DNA from: FEN-727 sp036508635
GTDB lineage: Bacteria; Actinomycetota; Geothermincolia; Fen-727; Anoxymicrobiaceae
Reading direction: 5' to 3'
Length of the DNA stretch: 8,644 nucleotides
Assembly: GCA_036508635.1 (NCBI GenBank)
Contig: DATCGY010000077.1
Span: forward strand, 1 to 8,644
The position numbers and the translations under genes were made by a program. This document shows positions 1 to 7,003 of this stretch, in pieces; positions within the stretch are counted from its first letter, which is position 1; each line of letters opens with the position of its first letter. Below the pieces are notes generated by a model. That model was not told where the DNA came from, made no database searches, and saw only the letters and a list, made by a program, of their open reading frames with translations.

Positions 1-69
1 CTCGTCGCAATGCTTCACCAGCTCTTTGATCTTGACCCCGTCGATATTGGCCATATCTGAGTCCTGCAC
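1..69 (-). CDS. Partial 5' end of a probable cupin sugar epimerase (dTDP-4-dehydrorhamnose 3,5-epimerase-like)
   Basis: Only the first 23 codons are in the window; the gene continues past the left edge. I chose the GTG at 69 because GGAGGT (77-82) sits 7 nt upstream, an ideal spacing. An in-frame ATG at 54 has only a weak AGGA-like site. The visible peptide includes DGVKIKELVKHCDE, which resembles the N-terminus of RmlC-like or WxcM-like cupin enzymes. Those typically start with a short 'DGVxIKxLxxHxDERG' stretch, and they epimerise or isomerise nucleotide-linked deoxysugars in the cytosol for polysaccharide synthesis. The neighbouring Wzz fragment and methyltransferase on the same strand fit a surface-glycan locus. 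The family call rests on about 15 residues and is tentative; that a gene starts here is much surer. Confidence 0.5.
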   Translation of the reverse strand, partial: MQDSDMANIDGVKIKELVKHCDE

Positions 70-76
70 AGTTACC

Positions 77-82
77 ACCTCC
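77..82 (-). promoter_or_regulatory. Ribosome binding site that decides the GTG start at 69
   Basis: GGAGGT on the minus strand lies 7 nt before the GTG at 69 and 22 nt before the in-frame ATG at 54, so it selects the GTG. Confidence 0.6.
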
Positions 83-92
83 ACTTTTACAC

Positions 93-119
93 GTTATAGT
101 AGGAAAGGATAAGGAGCAA
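93..119 (-). promoter_or_regulatory. Possible promoter of the left-edge epimerase gene
   Basis: On the minus strand TATAAC (93-98) matches the -10 consensus at five of six positions. TTGCTC (114-119) is a weak -35, three of six, with a short 15-nt spacer. A start site near 86 would give a short leader holding the GGAGGT site. This would uncouple the epimerase gene from the truncated Wzz gene upstream. Confidence 0.3.
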
Positions 120-194
120 GTGCTGGTAGCGCCATGAACCCGTTCGTGGCGCCGGGCCTGTGAGTAAATGCAACGCTCTGATATCATTTGGCGT

Positions 195-530
195 CTAAGC
201 AGTAATTGATTCAGGCCCCGAGACCTTTGCCACGAGATCTTCCGCCGGGACATCGATCTTGATGCGCTTCTTGACCCCGTTGGCGATATCGATGCTCTCG
301 GCGGCGTCTGCTATGCTGGCCATCTGCATCTGGTAAGAGAGCTGGACCGTGGCGTCCACGCCGCCCGTGGACGGGTTCGTCGGCGCCACAGCGGCCATCT
401 TGACCTCGACCTTGTAGACCGGCTGCTTGAAGTGCGCCATGAGGGTCGCCGTAAGCGCGGCCACGAGGGTCAGCGCGACGATGATCCACCAGCGCTTCTT
501 GATCGCGGTAGTTATGTCTTGCGGTTTCAT
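195..530 (-). CDS. Truncated Wzz/chain-length-determinant family protein (likely broken)
   Basis: This 111-residue protein has a short charged cytoplasmic N-terminus (KKRWW at 11-15), one membrane helix at about 14-32, then PVYKVEV and an extracytoplasmic segment. That is the N-terminal arrangement of Wzz/YveK-type proteins, which set polysaccharide chain length in the cytoplasmic membrane. Full family members are usually at least about twice this length and have a second, C-terminal membrane helix; here the frame stops soon after AEDLVAKVS, in the middle of the conserved domain. I found no continuation of the domain in the other minus-strand frames between 194 and 70. The ATG at 530 has a good AGAGGTGA site about 5 nt upstream. 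The intact promoter and start with a missing C-terminus suggest a 3' deletion. It could instead be a short regulatory or dominant-negative Wzz, but I favour a pseudogene. Confidence 0.65.
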   Translation of the reverse strand: MKPQDITTAIKKRWWIIVALTLVAALTATLMAHFKQPVYKVEVKMAAVAPTNPSTGGVDATVQLSYQMQMASIADAAESIDIANGVKKRIKIDVPAEDLVAKVSGPESITA

Positions 531-536
531 CGAGTC

Positions 537-550
537 ACCTCTACTGAGGT
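537..550 (-). promoter_or_regulatory. Hairpin overlapping the Shine-Dalgarno of the Wzz fragment
   Basis: On the minus strand ACCTC, loop AGTA, GAGGT forms a perfect 5-bp hairpin. Its 3' arm (537-541) is the core of the AGAGGTGA ribosome binding site for the ATG at 530. The fold would hide the site and lower translation unless opened. It is seen directly; a regulatory role is inferred. Confidence 0.4.
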
Positions 551-636
551 AGTTGCTCTACCAGGACCTGCGTCGATTAAGACAACGTCCAGAGGTAAAA
601 CGTTCCATTCACGCTTTTGGAACCGGTTTCGACTAG

Positions 637-663
637 ATTATAGCATCAATTATTCCGGGTCTA
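637..663 (-). promoter_or_regulatory. Extended -10 promoter driving the Wzz fragment
   Basis: The minus strand carries TGCTATAAT (637-645), a perfect -10 hexamer with the TGn extension. A TAGACC element at 658-663 matches the -35 at four of six positions with a 15-nt spacer. Extended -10 promoters tolerate weak -35 elements. Transcription would begin near 630 and leave a leader of about 100 nt before the ATG at 530. It lies just downstream of the methyltransferase stop, so the Wzz gene has its own promoter. Confidence 0.6.
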
Positions 664-702
664 TATGTCTAGCCGGCAACACGCGCCGGTTTGTTTCGGA
701 GG

Positions 703-1455
703 TTATTTGGCGCAGACGTAGAGATCCTCGGTGCAGTCGAGGCCGAATCGTTTCAGCTCCTCGACGCTGAACTTCCTGGCGAAATCGTCGACCTCGACGT
801 CGAAGCCTGAAACGGCAAGGATCCCGTCGAAATCCCTGCCGTAGGACCTCAGGTGGCAATCGTACTTCAACAGGTCTTCCGCCTCGGCTTCCGACAGCTC
901 GTCTCGCTCGATGGTGGTCTCGGTGAAGATGGGCACCTGGATGATCGCTTGCCCGCCGGGTTTGAGAACCCTGTAGAGCTCGTCCATAGCCTTGCGATCG
1001 TCATCGATGTGCTCGAGAACGTGGTAGCAGATAATGCGGTCGAAGTGGTCGTCCTTGAACTCGAGGTCGCGAATATCCATGTGGCGCATGGCGAGGCGCG
1101 ACTCGATATCTATTGACACGTATTCGACGTTCTCGAAGGAGCGGCAGAATTCCTGAAAGCACCACATCGGGGCAATGTCGAGTACCCGCATCGGATACGA
1201 GCCGAAATCGGTCTTTTCCCTGAGGTACTTGCACAGCAGCCTGTAACGTTCCACCGAAAGGCAGTACGGGCAGAGCGCGGCCATGTAGTTGCTGTAGAGG
1301 AACAGCTTGAACGATCGGCCACAGCATGCGCACTCGCACCTGTCACCCCTGTAGATGCGGTCCCGGACGCGGGCGAGGGCCTCCTTGACGGGGTAGCGCG
1401 GCGGACCGTCTCCGTTCTCTATCCGAATCGGCCTCTCGAGCCTTATCGTCGTCAT
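703..1455 (-). CDS. Class I SAM-dependent methyltransferase with N-terminal zinc ribbon
   Basis: This is a 250-residue protein. Residues 40-65 carry CxxC pairs (Cys42/Cys45 and Cys62/Cys65), a probable zinc ribbon. A methyltransferase-11 type Rossmann domain follows. Motif I is VLDIAPMW (91-98), in place of the usual glycine-rich loop. The acidic ribose-binding position is in SIDIES (114-119), with CYHVLEHIDDD at 143-153 and VLKPGG at 163-168. Proteins with a zinc ribbon, an 'IAP' motif I and 'HVLEHI' are common in glycan biosynthesis loci; the acceptor could be a sugar, lipid or small molecule. The ATG at 1455 has AAAGGAC 7 nt upstream. There is no signal peptide or membrane helix, so it is cytosolic. 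It is divergent from the glycosyltransferase at 1654. The fold is certain, the substrate unknown. Confidence 0.85.
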   Translation of the reverse strand: MTTIRLERPIRIENGDGPPRYPVKEALARVRDRIYRGDRCECACCGRSFKLFLYSNYMAALCPYCLSVERYRLLCKYLREKTDFGSYPMRVLDIAPMWCFQEFCRSFENVEYVSIDIESRLAMRHMDIRDLEFKDDHFDRIICYHVLEHIDDDRKAMDELYRVLKPGGQAIIQVPIFTETTIERDELSEAEAEDLLKYDCHLRSYGRDFDGILAVSGFDVEVDDFARKFSVEELKRFGLDCTEDLYVCAK

Positions 1456-1496
1456 CTCAAGTCCTTTGCCCGGGGCGCCCCAGATGGCGCCGCATT

Positions 1497-1505
1497 AGTC
1501 TAGCA
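1497..1505 (-). promoter_or_regulatory. Possible extended -10 promoter of the methyltransferase gene
   Basis: Minus-strand TGCTAGACT has the TGn extension and matches the -10 hexamer at four of six positions (TAGACT). It lies 42 nt upstream of the ATG at 1455. A T-rich patch near 1518-1525 is the only -35 candidate. Confidence 0.3.
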
Positions 1506-1573
1506 CACGAAATCATTGAAAAACCCGGGTTGACCCCTGGCATCGCGAAGGCTTCAAAGGAAGCACATAGAAG

Positions 1574-1579
1574 TATAAG
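1574..1579 (+). promoter_or_regulatory. Possible -10 element upstream of the glycosyltransferase
   Basis: TATAAG matches the -10 consensus at five of six positions and would start transcription near 1586. No good -35 is seen at 16-18 nt. A TTGACC at 1530-1535 is 38 nt away and cannot pair with it. The divergent arrangement with the methyltransferase means a promoter is expected somewhere here. Confidence 0.3.
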
Positions 1580-1653
1580 ACCCTGCACCCCTGAGACAGG
1601 ATGGGATGGTAGCCATGGATTATGCAGGTCGACCTCGATACACCAGGGAAGAG

Positions 1654-3909
1654 ATGAACGTTGCCGTCATCGGCAATTACGTGCCGAGACAGTGCGGGCT
1701 GGCCACTTTCACGACTGATGTCGCGACGTGGCTTTCGCGTACGCTCGGCCCGCGTTCGGACGTTTTTGTCGTGGCGATGAACGACCGGCCGGAAGGGTAC
1801 GATTACCCGCCAATGGTCCGCTTCGAGGTGCAGGCCAACAACCCCCGTGATTACCCACGCGCCGCGGATTACGTAAATCTCTCGGGAGTGGATCTCGTAT
1901 GCGTCCAGCATGAATTCGGGATATTCGGGGGTCCGATGGGTATTTACCTCACCGACCTGATGCGAGATCTGAAGAAGCCGGTGGTGACAACAGCTCACAC
2001 GGTCCTCCCCGACCCGACTCCCGAGCGCAGGCGCGCCATGGTCGAGGTCGCCGAGCTCTCGGACGCGGTCATCGTCATGAGCGAGAAGTCCGTCGAGATA
2101 CTCGAAGACGTGTATGGGGTGCCCCGCGACAAGATGTCCCTGATCCACCATGGGGTGCCGGACATGCCGTTCGAGGACCCTGACGACTACAAGGGCCGAT
2201 GGGGTCTGCAGGGCAAGACAGTGATACTCACCTTCGGGCTACTGCATTCTCGCAAGGGCATCGAATACATGATCCAGGCCATGCCGGCTGTCGTTGAGCG
2301 CTTCCCGGAGGCGGTGTACGTGGTCCTTGGAGCGACGCACCCTCCACTCAAGCGGCGCGAAGGAGAAAAGTACCGGTTCTTCCTGAAGCGGACCGCCCGC
2401 GAACTGGGAGTCGAGGACAACGTTATATTCTACGACCGGTTCGTCACCCTCGAGGAGTTGACCTCGTTCCTGGCGAGTTGCGACATTTACGTGACGCCTT
2501 ACCTCGACATGAACCAGATCGTATCGGGCACTCTCGCATACGCGATCGGTCTTGGGAAGCCGGTGGTCTCCACCCCGTATTTCTACGCCCGGGAACTGCT
2601 CGACCACGGACGCGGTGTTCTGGTCCCCATCAGAGATCCGGAGGCCATGTCACGGGAGACGATCGACTTGCTCTCGAACCCGGAAAAGATGAGAGGGATG
2701 CGCGAAATCGCATACGAGTTCGGCCGCAAGATGATATGGGAGGAAGTCTCCAGGCAATACGTCGACCTCTTCAAGAGGGTGCTCGCCGGAAGGAAGGTCG
2801 CGCCCGTGAGGGAGATGCACCGGCAGCCCGTCATGCTTCGGGACCTGCCGAGACCGAAGCTCGACTATCTGGTGCGCCTGACAGACTCCACCGGCGTGAT
2901 CCACAGATCTCATTTCGATATCCCCGACCGGGGCAGTGGTTACACGACGGAGGACAACGCGCTGGCCCTGGAAGCCGCGGTCCTTGCCCACGTGCTGACC
3001 GACGATCCCCTGAGCCTGGATCTGGCCAGGACAAACATAGGTCTTCTCAGCTTCATGCAGCGCCCCGACGGCCACTTCCATAACGCGCTTGGCTACGACA
3101 AGTCGTTCGCCGATGACACGGGCTCGGAGGAGTGCCAGGGCAAAGCGCTGGAAGGCCTGGGCGTGACCGTCGCGCTCGAGTCGGACGAGGGACTGGCATC
3201 ATTCGCAAAGGCGATGTTCGACGACGCCTTACAGAACCTGGAGCTGACCTCGCTCCGGGCGACCGCATATACGATATGCGGCTGCTATCACTATCTGACC
3301 CGGCTTCCCGGCGCCAGCATCGTCGCTGGCGTCCTCGAGCGTGAAGCGAGTAAGCTTAACGCGGCATACGAGAAACGCTCCTCGCCCGGTTGGGAATGGT
3401 TCGAGGAGACCCTGTCCTATGCGAACGGCACCTTGCCTCGAGCGCTTCTTCTCGCGTACCGGGAGACAGGACTGGAGCAGTACCGTTCGGCGGGCCTCGA
3501 GAGCCTCGGGTTCCTGGTCCGTGAGAGCTACCGCGACGGCATCTTCGACCTCGTCGGAGACCAGGGCTGGCACCGCAGGGGTGGTGAGAGAGCGAAGTTC
3601 GTGCAGCTCCCGATCGAGGCTGAGTCCATTACCTCGGCGTGCGTCGATGCGTACCTGATAGAGCGCGACGAGCAGTGGCTCGAGATGGCGAGGGCGGCGT
3701 TCGAGTGGTTCCTGGGGCGCAACGCGCTCGATCAGCCCCTGTACGATTTCGCATCGTTCAGTTGCTCCGACGGCCTCCTACTCGGTGAGGTCAATCCCAA
3801 TCGAAGCGCCGAGGCGACCATCCACTGGCTCATAGCATTGTTACGAATCCAAACCGCGCTTCACCTGGAACCGGCCGGCGCAGGTAGCGATGTGACGGCT
3901 GGGAAGTGA
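1654..3909 (+). CDS. GT4 glycosyltransferase fused to a C-terminal (alpha/alpha)6-type carbohydrate domain
   Basis: This is about 751 residues in two parts. Residues 1-385 form a GT-B fold: NYVPRQCGLATFT at 8-20, the donor-phosphate loop GLLHSRKG near 195, and SGTLAYAIGLGKPVVSTPY near 290. The last stretch marks a GT4 subfamily in which the usual EX7E pair is not recognisable. Residues 397-740 are helical with acidic, aromatic-rich patches: YTTEDNAL near 430, DDTGSEECQGKAL near 487, GWEWFEETLSYANGTLPRA near 579 and NPNRSAEATIHW near 715. They resemble an (alpha/alpha)6 barrel of glycosidase or epimerase type. No signal peptide is present, so it is cytosolic. The enzyme should move a sugar from a nucleotide donor; the second domain may bind, trim or remodel the product. 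I chose ATG 1654 because the Rossmann strand begins there and AGGG sits 5 nt upstream; in-frame ATGs at 1606 and 1615 are possible. GH94 follows after 123 nt. Confidence 0.85.
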   Translation: MNVAVIGNYVPRQCGLATFTTDVATWLSRTLGPRSDVFVVAMNDRPEGYDYPPMVRFEVQANNPRDYPRAADYVNLSGVDLVCVQHEFGIFGGPMGIYLTDLMRDLKKPVVTTAHTVLPDPTPERRRAMVEVAELSDAVIVMSEKSVEILEDVYGVPRDKMSLIHHGVPDMPFEDPDDYKGRWGLQGKTVILTFGLLHSRKGIEYMIQAMPAVVERFPEAVYVVLGATHPPLKRREGEKYRFFLKRTARELGVEDNVIFYDRFVTLEELTSFLASCDIYVTPYLDMNQIVSGTLAYAIGLGKPVVSTPYFYARELLDHGRGVLVPIRDPEAMSRETIDLLSNPEKMRGMREIAYEFGRKMIWEEVSRQYVDLFKRVLAGRKVAPVREMHRQPVMLRDLPRPKLDYLVRLTDSTGVIHRSHFDIPDRGSGYTTEDNALALEAAVLAHVLTDDPLSLDLARTNIGLLSFMQRPDGHFHNALGYDKSFADDTGSEECQGKALEGLGVTVALESDEGLASFAKAMFDDALQNLELTSLRATAYTICGCYHYLTRLPGASIVAGVLEREASKLNAAYEKRSSPGWEWFEETLSYANGTLPRALLLAYRETGLEQYRSAGLESLGFLVRESYRDGIFDLVGDQGWHRRGGERAKFVQLPIEAESITSACVDAYLIERDEQWLEMARAAFEWFLGRNALDQPLYDFASFSCSDGLLLGEVNPNRSAEATIHWLIALLRIQTALHLEPAGAGSDVTAGK

Positions 3910-3914
3910 GAGAA

Positions 3915-3941
3915 CTCCCGGCAAAAGGCTCGTACCGGGAG
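3915..3941 (+). other. Intercistronic 7-bp hairpin between GT4 and GH94
   Basis: CTCCCGG (3915-3921) and CCGGGAG (3935-3941) form a perfect 7-bp stem with a 13-nt loop, six bases after the glycosyltransferase stop. No T-run follows, so it is not a typical intrinsic terminator. It could be an mRNA-processing or stability element that tunes the two cistrons. Confidence 0.4.
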
Positions 3942-4032
3942 GTAAAACGCGCCGGTTCGATAAAGAATATGTAGCGGTTAGCCGAATACAGGCGGGCCGG
4001 GAACTGGCCGCCGGATCAAGCGGAGGGCGCGC

Positions 4033-6408
4033 GTGCCAGAACACAAGGGTCCCAGGAAGAGTGGCTACTTTAGCGAGGACGGCCTCGAGTACATAATCAC
4101 GAACCCAAGGCTTAAGTACCCCTACATAAACTATCTGACGAACGGTACCTACTGTTCTTTCATAACCCATACCGGTGGTGGATACTCGTTCTGGAAACAG
4201 CCACCGGCTTACGGGATAAACCTCTGGGCTCCCGCCCTCGACAACGGCCCGGGCAGGTTTGTCTACATCAAGGAAGGCGACGAGATCTGGACGCCGAACT
4301 GGCTCCCGACAAGAACGGACCTCTCTTCATGGCTCTGCCGGGTCGGCCTCGGGTACCAGCGGCTTGAAGCACAACACAACGGGCTGACGGCCTGGCTCTC
4401 GTTTCTCGTGCCACTAGACGCCGACATCGAATACTGGATCCTGCACTTCACCAACGACTCACAGCGGCGAAAGACGTTCGAGGTCTATCCGTTCGTCGAG
4501 CTGTTGCTGGGGCAGCACATGCCCAATATAATCTCGTACTATTCCAACATCCTCTTCAACAGGGTCTATCAACAGGGCGAACTGCTCGTGGGGGAAAAGA
4601 CGTACTGGAACCGCGAGGCATACGCGCCCAACAGGGCGTGGCCCATCAAGGTGTTCTTCGCGAGCACGCGCAAGCCCGAGTCGTTTGAGACCCTGCGGGA
4701 GGAGTTCATCGGCCCGGGCGAAGGGACAGCCCGCCCGCGCGCGGTTGTCGAGGGAAAGCTGAGCAACAGGGAGAACGACGGCCGTCCGGCGGTCTTCGCG
4801 CACAAGTACACGGTAGAGCTCGACCCGGGCGAGGAAGAGCGCATTATCATCTCCATGGGCGTTATTCAGCGCGAAGAGGATTTTGACATGATCGAGTACC
4901 ACATCCGCCCGGAGGTGTGCGAGCGACGATTTGAGGAGTGCAATCAGTACTGGCTCGACATTGCGTACGGCGATACGGTCTTCACGTCTGATCACAAGAT
5001 CAACCAGTTCGTCAACATATGGAACAAGTACCAGTCGAGGATCTGCTTCTGGTGGTACCGCTCGGACGGATCGTACTTCATCTGCAGCGGAAATGAGACC
5101 TGGGGTTACCGCGACACGGCCCAGTGTATCCTGGGCGCGCTGCCCAGGTTCCTCGACGACGCCTGGGAGCGGATCGTACAACACATCAGCCTCGTACGCT
5201 CGGACGGAAGCGTGGACCAGGGTTACATCCGGGACATCGCGCTTCCCTCGGGGATAGCCGGCAACATAGACGTGGCGATGTGGCTGCCCATTTCGATCTT
5301 CTTCTATCTGAAGGAGAGCGGAAACCTCGACCAGGTCGAAGAGATCGTGACCACGAACGACGGTGTCGAGATGACGCTCGCCGAGCTCATCTATCGCATC
5401 ATTGAGAACGTCTGGCAGCGCCGCAGCTCGAGGAACCTGATCCACATAGAGAAGGGCGACTGGAACGACGCGATCAATTACGCCGGCAGGCAGGGCAGAG
5501 GCGAATCGGTGATGGCAAGCGAGCAACTGCTCTACCTGTGCAACGAGTACCTCGAGCTGGCCTCCCTGGTCGACGGCATGCCCGGGGTCAAGAGCGTCGC
5601 CTCCGTCGGGGAATCTCTCAGGGAGGCATTGGAGGAGTACACCTGGGGCGGCGAGTGGTACACAAGGGGCACAAACGACGAGGGAGAGATTCTCGGGGGT
5701 AAAGGCAATCCCGTCGCCGAGATATTCGTCAACTCGCAGAGCTGGGCGGCGATCGCGGGGCTCGATCCGGAGCGCACCGCGAAAGGGATGGCATCCGCGC
5801 GCGAAAAGCTGCTGACCGAAAAAGGCTGCGCTCTCTTCCTTCCGGGCTGGCAAGAGCCCGACCCCTCCATCGGGATCATCACGAGATTCGCCATCGGCAC
5901 CAAGGAGAACGCCGCGATATTCCTGCACGCGACCGCGTGGGCGACGATGGCGTGGGCGCTTGTGGGGGACGGGGACACGGCTCTCCAGTCGTACCGGTCG
6001 GTCCTGCCGCTCATCCGCGAGCACGAGGACGGAGACCTCTACCAGTCCGAGCCGTACGTGTACGCTGAATACATCATCGGCCCGGAATCCGAGTACTTCG
6101 GCGAGGGTTCTCACTCCTGGTTCACCGGAGGGGCGGCGTGGCAGTGGCACGTGTTCTGGGGATACATAATCGGCATCAGACCCACTTACGAGGGCCTGCT
6201 CGCCGACCCCTGCCTGCCAACCGACTGGGAAGCTATAACCGCACGCCGCTGGTTCCGCGGCGCAATCTACGAAATCGAGATCGACAAGCCCAAGGGAATC
6301 AGCAAGGGAGTCCGCCACGTCATAGTAGACGGCGAAACCATCGAGGGTAACGTCATAAAACCCTTCAACGACGGCGCCGTCCACACAGTCCGCATCGTCA
6401 TGGGCTGA
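4033..6408 (+). CDS. GH94 family inverting glycoside phosphorylase (cellobiose/chitobiose phosphorylase-like)
   Basis: At 791 residues this is full length for GH94. The N-terminal beta-sandwich has GYFSEDGLEYIIT and NYLTNGTYCSFITHTGGGY. The catalytic (alpha/alpha)6 barrel has GYRDTAQ (358-364), GDWNDAIN (475-482) with Asp479 as predicted general acid and Trp477 in subsite -1, RQGRGES, KENAAIF-LHATAW with His632, and SWFTGGAAW with Thr698-Gly699, the phosphate-binding region. Family enzymes convert a beta-glycoside plus phosphate into an alpha-sugar 1-phosphate and a shortened acceptor, reversibly, in the cytosol. No signal peptide is present. The GTG start at 4033 has GGAGGG 5 nt upstream. 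It is probably co-transcribed with the GT4 gene. The usual RDxxQD motif reads RDTAQC here, so substrate choice may differ from characterised members. The family is very sure; glucose, GlcNAc or another unit cannot be chosen. Confidence 0.93.
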   Translation: MPEHKGPRKSGYFSEDGLEYIITNPRLKYPYINYLTNGTYCSFITHTGGGYSFWKQPPAYGINLWAPALDNGPGRFVYIKEGDEIWTPNWLPTRTDLSSWLCRVGLGYQRLEAQHNGLTAWLSFLVPLDADIEYWILHFTNDSQRRKTFEVYPFVELLLGQHMPNIISYYSNILFNRVYQQGELLVGEKTYWNREAYAPNRAWPIKVFFASTRKPESFETLREEFIGPGEGTARPRAVVEGKLSNRENDGRPAVFAHKYTVELDPGEEERIIISMGVIQREEDFDMIEYHIRPEVCERRFEECNQYWLDIAYGDTVFTSDHKINQFVNIWNKYQSRICFWWYRSDGSYFICSGNETWGYRDTAQCILGALPRFLDDAWERIVQHISLVRSDGSVDQGYIRDIALPSGIAGNIDVAMWLPISIFFYLKESGNLDQVEEIVTTNDGVEMTLAELIYRIIENVWQRRSSRNLIHIEKGDWNDAINYAGRQGRGESVMASEQLLYLCNEYLELASLVDGMPGVKSVASVGESLREALEEYTWGGEWYTRGTNDEGEILGGKGNPVAEIFVNSQSWAAIAGLDPERTAKGMASAREKLLTEKGCALFLPGWQEPDPSIGIITRFAIGTKENAAIFLHATAWATMAWALVGDGDTALQSYRSVLPLIREHEDGDLYQSEPYVYAEYIIGPESEYFGEGSHSWFTGGAAWQWHVFWGYIIGIRPTYEGLLADPCLPTDWEAITARRWFRGAIYEIEIDKPKGISKGVRHVIVDGETIEGNVIKPFNDGAVHTVRIVMG

Positions 6409-6556
6409 CCCCCCACTCTGCTCTCATTACTTTATGAGCCCGGTTAGCGGGGGATGAGGCGTGGGCCACCTGTCTGGGTTTGATCGGGGTCAAATAACGG
6501 GCAGCGGATCAGGTCTGGAACAAGCACAAGTGCGATGCGAATCCGAGGAGTGAGAA

Positions 6557-7003
6557 ATGGCAGAGGGCGACGAGAACCTTACTGAAGAGCAGAAACAGCT
6601 CTACCGGAAGACGCGTGTGCCCCGCAAGTTCTGCCCGAACTGCGGTACGCGCAACGAGCCGGACGCGATGGTGTGCGTCAATTGCGGAAAAGACATCTCG
6701 TGGATGAAGATCCCCGAGCCGATCCCGTACGACCAGGCACCCCTGACCGTACCAAAGAAGATTCCCGAGCAGCAGAAGATATTCACCCCGAGGGCTATCC
6801 TCGTACTCATATTGATACTCGCGCTCCTGGCCGCGTTTGTCCTCATACTGGTTTTCGCGACGAAGGGTAAGTCGACGGAACTCGGGGTGGCGCCCCTGGC
6901 TTTCGGACTCGTCGGCCTGATGTTCAGAGGGGACAGGTCGTCACCGTCATTGCCCCCGCACCCCTGTTGCGATACGGGTCGGAATCCGCGGGCACGACGA
7001 TAG
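6557..7003 (+). CDS. Zinc-ribbon single-pass membrane protein with an altered C-terminus
   Basis: This is a 148-residue protein of unknown function. After a charged N-terminus it has a zinc ribbon, CPNCG (26-30) and CVNCG (40-44), then a proline-rich linker and a strong membrane helix at about 80-101 followed by ATKGK. Many bacterial zinc-ribbon-plus-helix proteins are of this kind; none can be named here. The ATG at 6557 has AGGAG 6 nt upstream. A second hydrophobic patch (109-123, around LGVAPLAFGLVGLMF) stops short of a full helix. From about residue 129 the reading frame runs through the complement of the propeller-enzyme remnant, so the tail (SLPPHPCC to the stop) is probably not native. 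The original stop seems to have been lost in a rearrangement. Confidence 0.75.
   Translation: MAEGDENLTEEQKQLYRKTRVPRKFCPNCGTRNEPDAMVCVNCGKDISWMKIPEPIPYDQAPLTVPKKIPEQQKIFTPRAILVLILILALLAAFVLILVFATKGKSTELGVAPLAFGLVGLMFRGDRSSPSLPPHPCCDTGRNPRARR

Noticed and set aside
432..770. A plus-strand frame across the Wzz start and the intergenic region
   Set aside because: It is arginine-rich, has no domain, and is antisense to two minus-strand genes and their promoter.
1513..2151. A 212-codon minus-strand frame over the start of the glycosyltransferase
   Set aside because: It is antisense to the conserved GT-B N-terminus, its sequence is not protein-like, and it has no convincing ribosome site.
3311..3332. 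Inverted repeat CGCCAGC/GCTGGCG inside the glycosyltransferase gene
   Set aside because: It lies within conserved coding sequence and is not next to a gene boundary; codon choice explains it.
4459..6384. A 641-codon open frame on the minus strand inside the GH94 gene
   Set aside because: It is the exact antisense of a well-recognised GH94 enzyme, has no domain I recognise, and long antisense frames are common in GC-rich genes.
6409..6453. Possible terminator after GH94 (CCCCC/GGGGG outer stem with CTCAT/ATGAG inner stem)
   Set aside because: The stems are separated by unpaired bases and no T-run follows, so an intrinsic terminator is not supported.
6479..6494. Inverted repeat TTTGA/TCAAA as a possible operator or promoter for the zinc-ribbon gene
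   Set aside because: Only 5 bp per arm and no -10 element at a suitable distance; too weak to call.
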